Source of the DNA: Streptococcus mitis
GTDB taxonomy: Bacteria; Bacillota; Bacilli; Lactobacillales; Streptococcaceae
Reading direction: 5' to 3'
Assembly: GCF_002860865.1 (NCBI RefSeq)
Contig: NZ_PKIE01000003.1
Span: 62,001-126,000 of the forward strand
Length of the DNA: 64,000 nucleotides
The number at the start of each line of letters is the position of its first letter. Position 1 is the stretch's first letter. Below are positions 46,080 through 54,500 of this stretch, piece after piece. Position numbers and translations under genes: made by a program. A model generated the notes under the pieces. The model was not told the DNA's origin and made no database searches. It worked only from the letters and a program-made list of their open reading frames with translations.

Positions 46080-46108
46080 TGTTGTTAGAATAGTAGTGGA
46101 GGTAGAAA

Positions 46109-46705
46109 ATGGATAACAATGATTTACTTTTTAGGAAACCACCTAACAGACTGGAAAAACTTATGGAGGATCATGGGGTTACTTTGAAAGAGGTTAGTAA
46201 AAATACGGGTATACCTATAACTACACTTTCTGGGTACAAAAAAAATCAGCGTACTCCTAAAAAAAATAATGCAGAGATACTTGCTAAGTATTTCGGTGTC
46301 TCGGTTGCTTATTTGATGGGGATTGATGATGCTCCTAGTATTGATGGAAGTAAAAAGATGACTCCACTCCAGTCACTTGTTAAAAACAGTAAATTATCTC
46401 TTAAAGAAATAAGTGAGACAACTGGTATAGGATACTCTACACTTGGAAATTACAACCAAGGAAGTAGAAGTCCGAATGCAAAAAATGCGCAACTACTATC
46501 AGAATATTTTGGAGTATCTATCCCATATCTCCTCGGTTATGAAGAGAACTTTACGGCTAATAAACCAAACGCAACAATATCGATAGAGTTAATTAAAGAA
46601 CTTTATTCTATCAGTGAAAAAAGGGCAAAACTTCTACAGGAATACATAGAACTTGATAAAAAGGAAAGAGATATTATCAAACAGATAAAGGAAATAGTTC
46701 GATAA
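46109..46705 (+). CDS. Regulator with two tandem XRE-type helix-turn-helix domains
   Basis: 198 residues. Two homologous Cro/CI-type domains lie one after another (about 10-72 and 88-148). Each has a TLKEVSKNTGIPITTLSGY-like helix pair and ends in YFGVSxxYLxG. The C-terminal tail is coiled and charged. It probably controls the element's replication or transfer genes. GTGGAGGTAG precedes the ATG. Confidence 0.85.
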   Translation: MDNNDLLFRKPPNRLEKLMEDHGVTLKEVSKNTGIPITTLSGYKKNQRTPKKNNAEILAKYFGVSVAYLMGIDDAPSIDGSKKMTPLQSLVKNSKLSLKEISETTGIGYSTLGNYNQGSRSPNAKNAQLLSEYFGVSIPYLLGYEENFTANKPNATISIELIKELYSISEKRAKLLQEYIELDKKERDIIKQIKEIVR

Positions 46706-46767
46706 TTTATTGATTGTCCCTTTAAAATAGAATTTCTCATTATACATTATGATATAGCTGTGAATAA

Positions 46768-46786
46768 ATCACCATCAGCTGGTGAT
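46768..46786. promoter_or_regulatory. Perfect inverted repeat before the repA unit
   Basis: ATCACCA-TCAGC-TGGTGAT, seven-base arms, 17 bases before the small gene at 46803. It could be the operator of the tandem-HTH protein. Confidence 0.4.
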
Positions 46787-46802
46787 AAGAAAGGATAACC
46801 CA

Positions 46803-46967
46803 ATGACAAGACAAGCGCAACAATCACGTGACCTAGTATTGAAAGAAATTATGAAGTCACAAAATATGACAAGAACGAGAGCACATTTAATTTTGAAAGA
46901 GCTAGAGGAATTTGGTTTGTTTCAGTTTTCTGATACTGGTCAGTTTTTGTTGAAAGTAGGTGTTTAG
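46803..46967 (+). CDS. Small winged-helix-like protein upstream of repA
   Basis: 54 residues, MTRQAQQSRDLVLKEIMKSQ... ending FLLKVGV. A helix-turn-helix-like pattern with a short strand pair is plausible, but no family is assigned. The AAGGATAACC ribosome site lies six bases upstream. Its stop is one base before the repA start, so the two are coupled. Confidence 0.55.
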   Translation: MTRQAQQSRDLVLKEIMKSQNMTRTRAHLILKELEEFGLFQFSDTGQFLLKVGV

Positions 46968-46968
46968 T

Positions 46969-48000
46969 ATGAAGCGAATTTCTGCAAGCCAGATTCAATC
47001 AAGTGAAAGATTTTATAGAATACCAAAAATATTTGTTGAATCGCCACTTTATAAACCGATGAGTACAGATGCTAAATTTACATACGCTATCTTGAAAGAC
47101 CGTTTTGAACTATCTCTTAGAAATAACTGGATTGATAAAAATGGAGATGTCTATCTGATTTATACAATTACTGAACTTCAAGAAATTTTAGGCTATGGTA
47201 ATAAAAAAGTTATTAAACTAAAAAAAGAGCTCCAGGAATATGGCCTCTTAGAAGAGGTTCGACAAGGTTTGAATAAGCCTAATCTACTGTACTTGGGCAA
47301 TATTGACTATCAAGTTTTCCCTGCTGAAGAAATTCACTCCAACCCATCGGAAATGGCGGAAATGTCAAAACGACACTTCCAAAAAAATCAAGGAAATGTT
47401 AGAACGACATGTCAAAAAATTTCGAAACGACACGCTAATGATACTGAGAATAACGAGACTGAATTATCTAACGATACTAATCGATACGATTGCGAGTCAT
47501 CTTTATCTGATTTATCAATCTCTGAAGCATTTAAAATGGGGCAACATGGTTTCCTTTCTCCTCAACTAGTTCAGAAACTCAGTTTATTTGGAAAAGATGC
47601 AAAAATTCTTGAAAATAAAATCTATCAATCGAAACGTCAAGTTGAGAAGAATTACAACAACCTCTTAGCTAATCAGGAAATTTATGGAGAGATGTGGCTG
47701 CAGGATCTTGAACGTGAGCTTGATAAATTGATTTTCAAAATCAAAACAGGAGAGGTTGAAGGAAAATCAATACAGAATGTTCCAGCGTACTTCTACAAAA
47801 TGATGATTCATTTTTGGAAGATGGCTTTGCTCATTGAAAAAGAAAATGGTTTCCTTGAGGTATCAGGACAAAGTGAGCACGCTAGAAAATTCCCTAATGA
47901 GTGCCCTAGTCTGATTGCATACTATTATCCAGATAAACTGTCGGAGACGAAACTGAATCACTATTTAGCTGAGTTGTCTAAAGATATCGCAACATGTTAA
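46969..48000 (+). CDS. RepA_N-family replication initiator
   Basis: 343 residues. The N-terminal RepA_N domain (about 10-115) reads ERFYRIPKIFVESPLYKPMSTDAKFTYAILKDR, typical of theta-replicating plasmids and of ICEs that replicate after excision. A variable middle and a helical C-terminal domain follow. In this family the origin often lies within or next to the gene. ATG 46969 is chosen over ATG 46960 by its position just after the upstream stop. Confidence 0.88.
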   Translation: MKRISASQIQSSERFYRIPKIFVESPLYKPMSTDAKFTYAILKDRFELSLRNNWIDKNGDVYLIYTITELQEILGYGNKKVIKLKKELQEYGLLEEVRQGLNKPNLLYLGNIDYQVFPAEEIHSNPSEMAEMSKRHFQKNQGNVRTTCQKISKRHANDTENNETELSNDTNRYDCESSLSDLSISEAFKMGQHGFLSPQLVQKLSLFGKDAKILENKIYQSKRQVEKNYNNLLANQEIYGEMWLQDLERELDKLIFKIKTGEVEGKSIQNVPAYFYKMMIHFWKMALLIEKENGFLEVSGQSEHARKFPNECPSLIAYYYPDKLSETKLNHYLAELSKDIATC

Positions 48001-48338
48001 GAGAAAGATGGTTGACTTTCTGGAATTAAGATAGTTCCATATTTGTAAAATACTTGACCTGAGCAAGTCATGAAACTACTTTTGTTCTTTGAAAATTGAA
48101 TATCTCCACTGTCCTGATTAGCGCAGTCTAGGCATAAAAAGAAGAATAGGGGCGGTGTGTATCTAGAAAGTATATCTAGTGCTGACTGCATGATGTAAAG
48201 TCACGGTTGACTTGTCCCGTAAGACGAAAGAGTTTGCGATTTCTAAACTATAAATCGTGCGTAAAAAACACAGTAGAGATGTACGGCATCAACTCGGCAT
48301 GGCTGTAAATCAGTCTTTGATTCAAAAAGGAGGACAAT
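48001..48338. other. Non-coding interval downstream of repA with many small hairpins
   Basis: No reading frame with a ribosome site. Short inverted repeats include GAAAG/CTTTC (48003-48020), AGTCA/TGACT (48199-48212) and CGATTT/AAATCG (48237-48257). A TATCTAG repeat is also present. It ends with the AAAGGAGG ribosome site of the next gene. It could hold a replication origin, oriT or an antisense RNA; none is proven. Confidence 0.35.
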
Positions 48339-48656
48339 ATGAATCAAATAAAATCAACTAGTGAGGTTACACTCACTGACTTAAGACGACTAGGTTTGCA
48401 AGGTGATGCAACTGCACGGCTTGCAAGTGGTGAAGAAATGAAATTAACTAGTAAGTATGGTCTTATTCCTAAAACAGGATATGTGGCAGGAAAACTTCAA
48501 ACCGTTGAAATGATTGCAGATTACTCTAAAATCTATAGAGATATACGCACCATTAAACGTGGAGACATTTTAGTTGCCAGACGAATTAAACAAGGAAATA
48601 AATCAATCTTACAGCTAACCGGTAAAGGTTATCACCGACCTAGCGGTAAAATTTAA
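48339..48656 (+). CDS. Hypothetical protein of the element, 105 residues
   Basis: Small, basic, soluble protein with no recognised family. The C-terminal half is rich in beta-type sequence (DILVARRIKQGNKSILQLTGKGY). AAAAAGGAGG precedes the ATG. It stands between the structured interval and the surface-protein genes. Confidence 0.65.
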   Translation: MNQIKSTSEVTLTDLRRLGLQGDATARLASGEEMKLTSKYGLIPKTGYVAGKLQTVEMIADYSKIYRDIRTIKRGDILVARRIKQGNKSILQLTGKGYHRPSGKI

Positions 48657-48763
48657 CAGATAGAGTCCTCATCTATCTGTTTCATCAAGGAGAGGAGATT
48701 TGATATGTTCTAAATATCCTATCTTTGATTAAGCGGATAGATGAATGAAAATCAAGAAAAAAA

Positions 48764-48792
48764 TTGATAAAAAACTCTAAAAATAGTAAAAT
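48764..48792 (+). promoter_or_regulatory. Promoter of the surface-exclusion-type gene
   Basis: TTGATA (48764-48769), 17-base spacer, TAAAAT (48787-48792), 55 bases before the ATG. Confidence 0.55.
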
Positions 48793-48846
48793 AAAAGCAT
48801 AAAATAAATATTTTAAGAACGTTTTTAAACAAAAAGGAGAAATCAA

Positions 48847-51432
48847 ATGGAAATCATGAATGAAGTTAAGAAAGTTATGTTGGCTAGTGTTATCGCAACT
48901 GCAAGTGTTGGAGTAACGACGCAAGTTACTGCAGAAGAGGTAAAACCTTCAGACCAAATTTCAGAGAACCAACAGAAGACAGTAACTCAAAAAACAGTTA
49001 CAGAAACTGATGTTGCTATCTCCCAAGCAAATGTGGATCAGGCAAACGCAGTTGTAAAAAACCAGGAGGAGATTGTAAAATCTAATCAAAACGAGGTAAA
49101 AGATGCAGAGAAAGTAGTTGGAGAAACTACAGAAGCTGTTACTCAAGCGGAGAAAGCTGTCAAGGAAGCTACTCCTAAAAATATCCAAGATGCAAAAGAA
49201 GATGTCTCTGTAAAAGAGGCTGCTGAGAAGAAGGCTAAAGAAGAACTGACCTCTGCTGGAGAGGAACAAAAGCTAGCTGAAAAGAATGTTAATGATCAGG
49301 AAGCAAATGTCAAAGAAGCTACTAGAAAACTTGTTGACAAAACAAAAGAAGTTACAGATGCAAAACAAATTGTAGCTGAAAAACAAGCTATTTTAGACGG
49401 CACTGGAGTTTCAGGCATTGTTGCTAATGCTGAAGCAGCTAAGCGAAACTTAGAAATGAGCGAAAAAGTTGCATCACAAGCTCGAGAAGATTTGGTGACT
49501 GCTAAAAAAGCGGATGACCAACGTGCTTCTAAACTGAAACAGGCAGAAGCAGAGGTAACGAGTACAGAAAGAACTAGGTTTGTGAAAGCGCAGGAGTTAG
49601 ATCAAGCGATTACTAAAGCTACTAACTCTGAAAATCAGTATCGAGTAGCTAAAGAAAATCTATCTAAGGCTCAAAGTATTCTGGATAGTTTGACAACAAC
49701 CTCTATCACTTATCCTGCTGGCTATGCTGAAGCTTTAAAGGCTTACTTCAATAACCCGACTGAAGAAAATTCAAATAAATTACATGAAATTGCCAAGAAA
49801 GGAATGACTGCTGCTGGATTTAGCTCTCCAGATGGTGGTGAGACTTATTACGGTAATACAAACTCTCCATTTAAACCCAGTGAAGTAGATAAAAAGACTG
49901 TGATTGCTGATGTCAATCATTTATCTGCTGAAGTTCAAGATGAACTTGCCATTTTCAATGCACATTTGATTAATGATTTCCGTCGATTGATGGGAACAGA
50001 TGATATTCCAGTTTTAGTGAATCGAGATATGCAGAAAGTGGCACAGAAAGCAACTCAGCTATCAACTAATCAGTACGGGCATGACCTAGATGCTTTGAAC
50101 ACTGTTGCGAAAGAAGTTGGTTTAAATCAAGGTAATCAAGGTCTGCTTGCTGAAAACATAGGCTTTCAAAGTGCAGGTAATGTAGTAACATTAGCTGATC
50201 TGAAACAACAGGCATACGAAAACGTGATTATGATGCTGTTTTATGATAAGCATGCTAATTGGGGCCATGCTTTAAACTTTGCAGGACTTGATCGTGAGTC
50301 GGTTACGATGCAGTATATTGGTGTAGCAACCCGAAAGACAGATCTTGGTTTGATTGCGATGCACTATGTTGGAACAGATTCTAAAACAATTGATTTGCTG
50401 AAAAATGGTTTCCATCAAAATGTTAAAATTGATACTAAGAACAATCTAGCTAGTCTTCAGGAAAGAATTCAAGTAGCTAGAAATTCTGTGGCACAGGCTC
50501 AGGATACTTATGATACTGCGGAAACGAATCGTAAGGATGCACAAGCTAGAAAAGAACAAGCACAGACAGAATATACTCAAGCAGAAGTTACTGCGCAAAA
50601 TGCAGTGACTAATCGTAATGATATTCAGAATATTGCTTTAAAAACTCCTGAAGCAGAAGCTAAGTTAAAGCAGGCGGAAGCAAATCTTGAAAAAGCTAGT
50701 TTAGAAAACAAACAAGCGCAAGAGGCTTTGGAACAGTTGAATGCAGACGTGCAAAACAAACGTGAAGTACTTGCATTAGCTAAAGATAAACTAGCTGAAA
50801 AACAAACTGAATGGAAATCGCTGAATGAAGCTTTGACTGCTGAGAAAGATGCATTGATTGCTAAACAAGGTGAAGTTGCTCGAATTAAAGAACTTGTCCT
50901 CAGTCGTCAAGCCTTACTTTCAGAATCAACTGAAGCCTTGAAGGCATCAAAAGAGCGAGTGGAAGTTTTGCAAAATGCCCCACAACTCTTAAAAAAGGCA
51001 AAACTGAATCTTGAAGCTGCTCAAGAAGTTTTGAAAGAAAAGAGATCAGCTCTTGAGTTAGCACTAGCAAAACTAGAAGCTGCAAAAGTAGAACAAAGAA
51101 AGGTATTAGAGGCTCATAAAGAGTTGTTGTCGGCTTATCGTGATTATCTGGAAGCACAGCAAGAAATTAAGAATCAAAAAGAGTTGACAGTTCAGCAAGC
51201 AAGTATTGAACAAGATGGAACTCATTCTAATACAGTAGTTCAAAATGGTAAGACTGCGAAGTATGTGCACGAACAAGTTGCAAAAGTCAAAGATCCAGTC
51301 TATCAAGCACCTGCTGCAAGATATGAATTACCTAAGACGGGGGAAAAATCATCCAGTCTTTGGTTCTTTGGAATGTTAACTATTTCACTTTTAAGTTTGT
51401 TGAAAATCAAACGAGAATCTAAGGAAAATTAA
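48847..51432 (+). CDS. LPXTG protein with SEC10/PgrA surface-exclusion domain
   Basis: 861 residues. Signal peptide (about 1-29), then an Ala/Glu/Lys coiled coil (about 30-275). A globular domain at about 285-525 starts at the SITYPAGY segment and contains INDFRRLMG, NQYGHDLDALN and NWGHALNFAG, matching the SEC10/PgrA type. A second coiled coil (about 540-800) follows, then LPKTG at 828-832 with a membrane anchor. Family members on enterococcal pheromone plasmids reduce uptake of a second related element. Sortase would anchor it to the wall. AAAAGGAGAAATC precedes the ATG. Confidence 0.85.
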   Translation: MEIMNEVKKVMLASVIATASVGVTTQVTAEEVKPSDQISENQQKTVTQKTVTETDVAISQANVDQANAVVKNQEEIVKSNQNEVKDAEKVVGETTEAVTQAEKAVKEATPKNIQDAKEDVSVKEAAEKKAKEELTSAGEEQKLAEKNVNDQEANVKEATRKLVDKTKEVTDAKQIVAEKQAILDGTGVSGIVANAEAAKRNLEMSEKVASQAREDLVTAKKADDQRASKLKQAEAEVTSTERTRFVKAQELDQAITKATNSENQYRVAKENLSKAQSILDSLTTTSITYPAGYAEALKAYFNNPTEENSNKLHEIAKKGMTAAGFSSPDGGETYYGNTNSPFKPSEVDKKTVIADVNHLSAEVQDELAIFNAHLINDFRRLMGTDDIPVLVNRDMQKVAQKATQLSTNQYGHDLDALNTVAKEVGLNQGNQGLLAENIGFQSAGNVVTLADLKQQAYENVIMMLFYDKHANWGHALNFAGLDRESVTMQYIGVATRKTDLGLIAMHYVGTDSKTIDLLKNGFHQNVKIDTKNNLASLQERIQVARNSVAQAQDTYDTAETNRKDAQARKEQAQTEYTQAEVTAQNAVTNRNDIQNIALKTPEAEAKLKQAEANLEKASLENKQAQEALEQLNADVQNKREVLALAKDKLAEKQTEWKSLNEALTAEKDALIAKQGEVARIKELVLSRQALLSESTEALKASKERVEVLQNAPQLLKKAKLNLEAAQEVLKEKRSALELALAKLEAAKVEQRKVLEAHKELLSAYRDYLEAQQEIKNQKELTVQQASIEQDGTHSNTVVQNGKTAKYVHEQVAKVKDPVYQAPAARYELPKTGEKSSSLWFFGMLTISLLSLLKIKRESKEN

Positions 51433-51444
51433 ATTAAATTAAGT

Positions 51445-51474
51445 AAAGTCATCAAGGTTTCTTGGTGACTTTTT
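51445..51474 (+). terminator. Terminator between the two LPXTG genes
   Basis: AAAGTCATCAAG (51445-51456) pairs with CTTGGTGACTTT (51461-51472) over 12 positions with one G-T, and the T run ends at 51474. Confidence 0.8.
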
Positions 51475-51488
51475 GATTGGAGAAAGAA

Positions 51489-51545
51489 ATGAAAATTATA
51501 CATTTTAGGGCGAGAGCTCCTTCAAATTATATCGTAAGTGAATAA
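51489..51545 (+). CDS. Possible 18-residue peptide
   Basis: ATG 51489 preceded by GGAGAAAG, ending TAA 51543-51545. The peptide is basic and begins MKIIHFRARAP. It is too short for homology and may be a leader for the antigen I/II gene or chance. Confidence 0.2.
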   Translation: MKIIHFRARAPSNYIVSE

Positions 51546-51580
51546 TATTGAATACTATATTAAGAGTTAAAGGAGAAATC

Positions 51581-54500
51581 ATGAAATTCAATAATGAAAC
51601 AAGAGCATTCGGATCAATCCGAAAAACAAGACGTTGGGGAACGTGTGGAGTAATTCTTGGTCTAGCTGCCTTAGGATTGATGACTAGTCCAGTTAGAGCA
51701 GATGAACGAGTAAATCCAAATCCTGCTACAAATGCGAAAAGTTTACAAGATGCCCCAACGGTGGATTCTACAAAAGACCAAGGTAGTGCAGAAAAATCAA
51801 CAGGCTCTGTTGAAGTTACTGTTAACCGAGAAAAAGTAGAGTCTGCGGTATCGGCTGCTAAAGAAGCAGGTTTAATTGTAAAAGAAACTGAAGTTGATGG
51901 TGGTTTGGTGACTAATCCTGATGTGTTAGCTAAGAAAACTGCTGAAATTGAGTCTACTTATGAAAAACAAGCGACTACTGTTGTAGATGAGTCTAAGAAG
52001 TACAAAGAGGAAGTAGAAACTCGTAAAGAAGAGATTAAAACTATTACTGCTGAGAACAATGAAAAGCAAGACTCTTATAACAAAGCCAAAGCTCAGTATG
52101 ATAAAGATTTAGCAGACGCTACTACTAAAAATGCTCAGATTGATAAAGAAAATCAAGAAAAGAATGAGCGTTTAAAAGCTGAAAAAGAGCGTGTAGCTAA
52201 AGAGAATGAGCGTATTAAACAAGAAAATGCGCTTGCCAAGTCTAACTATGAGAAGGCTTTAGCTGATCAAACAAAGAAAAATGCTGAGATTGATAAAGAA
52301 AACGCAGAGGCTAAGAAAGCTTACGAAGAAGCTTTAAAAACATGGACTGTTGAAAAAAGTAAGTCTGATGCTGATTTAACGAAGTATAAAGAGCAGTTGG
52401 CTCAGTATCAGAAGGACTTAGCTGAAGCAAAGCGTAAAAACGAAGAAATTGCTAAGAAGAATCTTTCAGATAAAGATGCTTATGCAAAAGCAGTAGAAGC
52501 TCGTAGGAAAGAAAATGAAGCTATTCTTCAGGCTAATAAAACTGCTTTAGACGCTTATGAAAAAGCTTTAGCTGATTTAAAACTTAAAAATGAGCAGATT
52601 GATAAAGATAATGCAAAATCACAAGATGAGTACAATAAAGCATTATTGAGGTATCAAACTGCTCATGCTCAATACGAAAGTGATTTAGCTGACTATAACC
52701 GTAAGTTAGCTGCATTGAGAACTCAGAGAGTTCAAGGTAGTGCGAATGGTGTTACTATTTATGGTGAATTTGATGAATCGAAGCGTGGTTCATTAGAATA
52801 TTACTCTAGGCTGACTGCGGTTTTTGATTCAAGTGTTCCTAATCTTGAGGTAGTAGATGGTTCTTTGGGTGCAAATGTTAATACAACTATGAGTTTAGAT
52901 AAGGATTTGCAACACGATAGATTAGAGAATAAAGATTTCTATGGTCATTCTGATTCTAAAGGAACTTATGGTGGTTCTGTAATCACAGGAATCAAACAAG
53001 GTTCAACATTCACCTTACACGACATCGGTAAAACTAAAACAGGCAAAACAATTTCTGCTAAGTTTGTAGCGCGCAACACTCCTGTCCCTGAGCATAAAAT
53101 TGCAGGTAATCCTTCAACATATACTCGTTTGAATGTTTGGTGGAATAAGGTTACAAACGACAAGGATGTTTCATCTGTAAATTTTAACCCTTATAATTAT
53201 CTTAATGTTGAATGGGATATTCATTACTTTGATGAGAAGTCAGGTAAAGCTATTGATTTAGGGCTTATTACTATTTACTCTGATTTAGATTACGCACAGG
53301 CAGTGCGACATACTTATGGGGACAATGTGGTAGGTGTTGTAATCAACCCAACGGATTCTCTGATTAAGGAAACTACAGTCAATGGACAAACACATTGGAT
53401 GGGTGTAAAAACTGATGGTGTTTACAAACATAATGATCCAAGTGGGTTGGAACGTTATAAAATTGGCGATCCTGATTATATCGATGTAGATGATTACAGA
53501 GCAACTCCAGAAGGCACAATTGTAAGTGCAGGTCACGGTTCTATTCAACACTTAACTTACTTAGCGCGCGGAGATAAACCTTTACATACATACACAGAAT
53601 CACAATCAGCTTCTTACCGTAAGTATTGGAATGATGAGCGTAGAGCTAACGGGCAACAAGATGATAACGATGATGAAATCTTCGCAGCTGGTTACACCTT
53701 CCAGGTTTGGGGTGGTCGTTCTGTGGTTAATCAGTTAGTTCCACCGTCTCCGCTAAAAATACCAATTCAACCAAGCTTAATTCAAAAGAATAAGGATACT
53801 ATTGAGAAACCTACACCTAAGTCGTTATTACCAGAAATTCCACCAGTATCTGATACAGGTGAGGTTCCTTTGCCAAAAGAACCTCCTAAACCAGACGAAT
53901 TTACAAACCCAAGACCAGATGAACCAGAGTATAAGGAGAAGGACAAGACTCCATTGACACCTCCTAAGGAGAAACCTTTATTAGCCTCGCCAAAAGATGA
54001 ACCAGATAAACCTCACGTTCCTATTCCGAGTGAACCTCCTACACCGGACTTAAAGCCTGTGCCAAATGAGGTCGCGCCGAGAGAAATTAAGGTTACATAC
54101 ACTCGCTTGAAAACTACGCCTACTGTAGAAAAGTTAGTTAAGAACTCTGCAGGTACAAATGTGAATAATTCGTCAGTACCCAAGTTATCAGAAGTTGTTT
54201 GGGACTTGAAAACTAAACCTCTTGCAGCAAACAGAGAAGAAACTACAATTTACGAACTAACAGACAACTTACCTCAAGGATATCGTTTAGATTTAGCAAA
54301 AACTGTAGCTCAAAACTCAGATTTTACAATAACTTATGATAAAGCTAAACATCAGTTAAAAGGGTTATTGAAATCTGAAGGTTTAGCTAAAGTTAATTTG
54401 GATTTAACTAAAGTATTTACCGCACCTGTTCTTAAAGTGTATGGTACAGTAACGAATGATGGTGCAACCTATAAGAATAACTTCCGTTTGAATTTAAACA

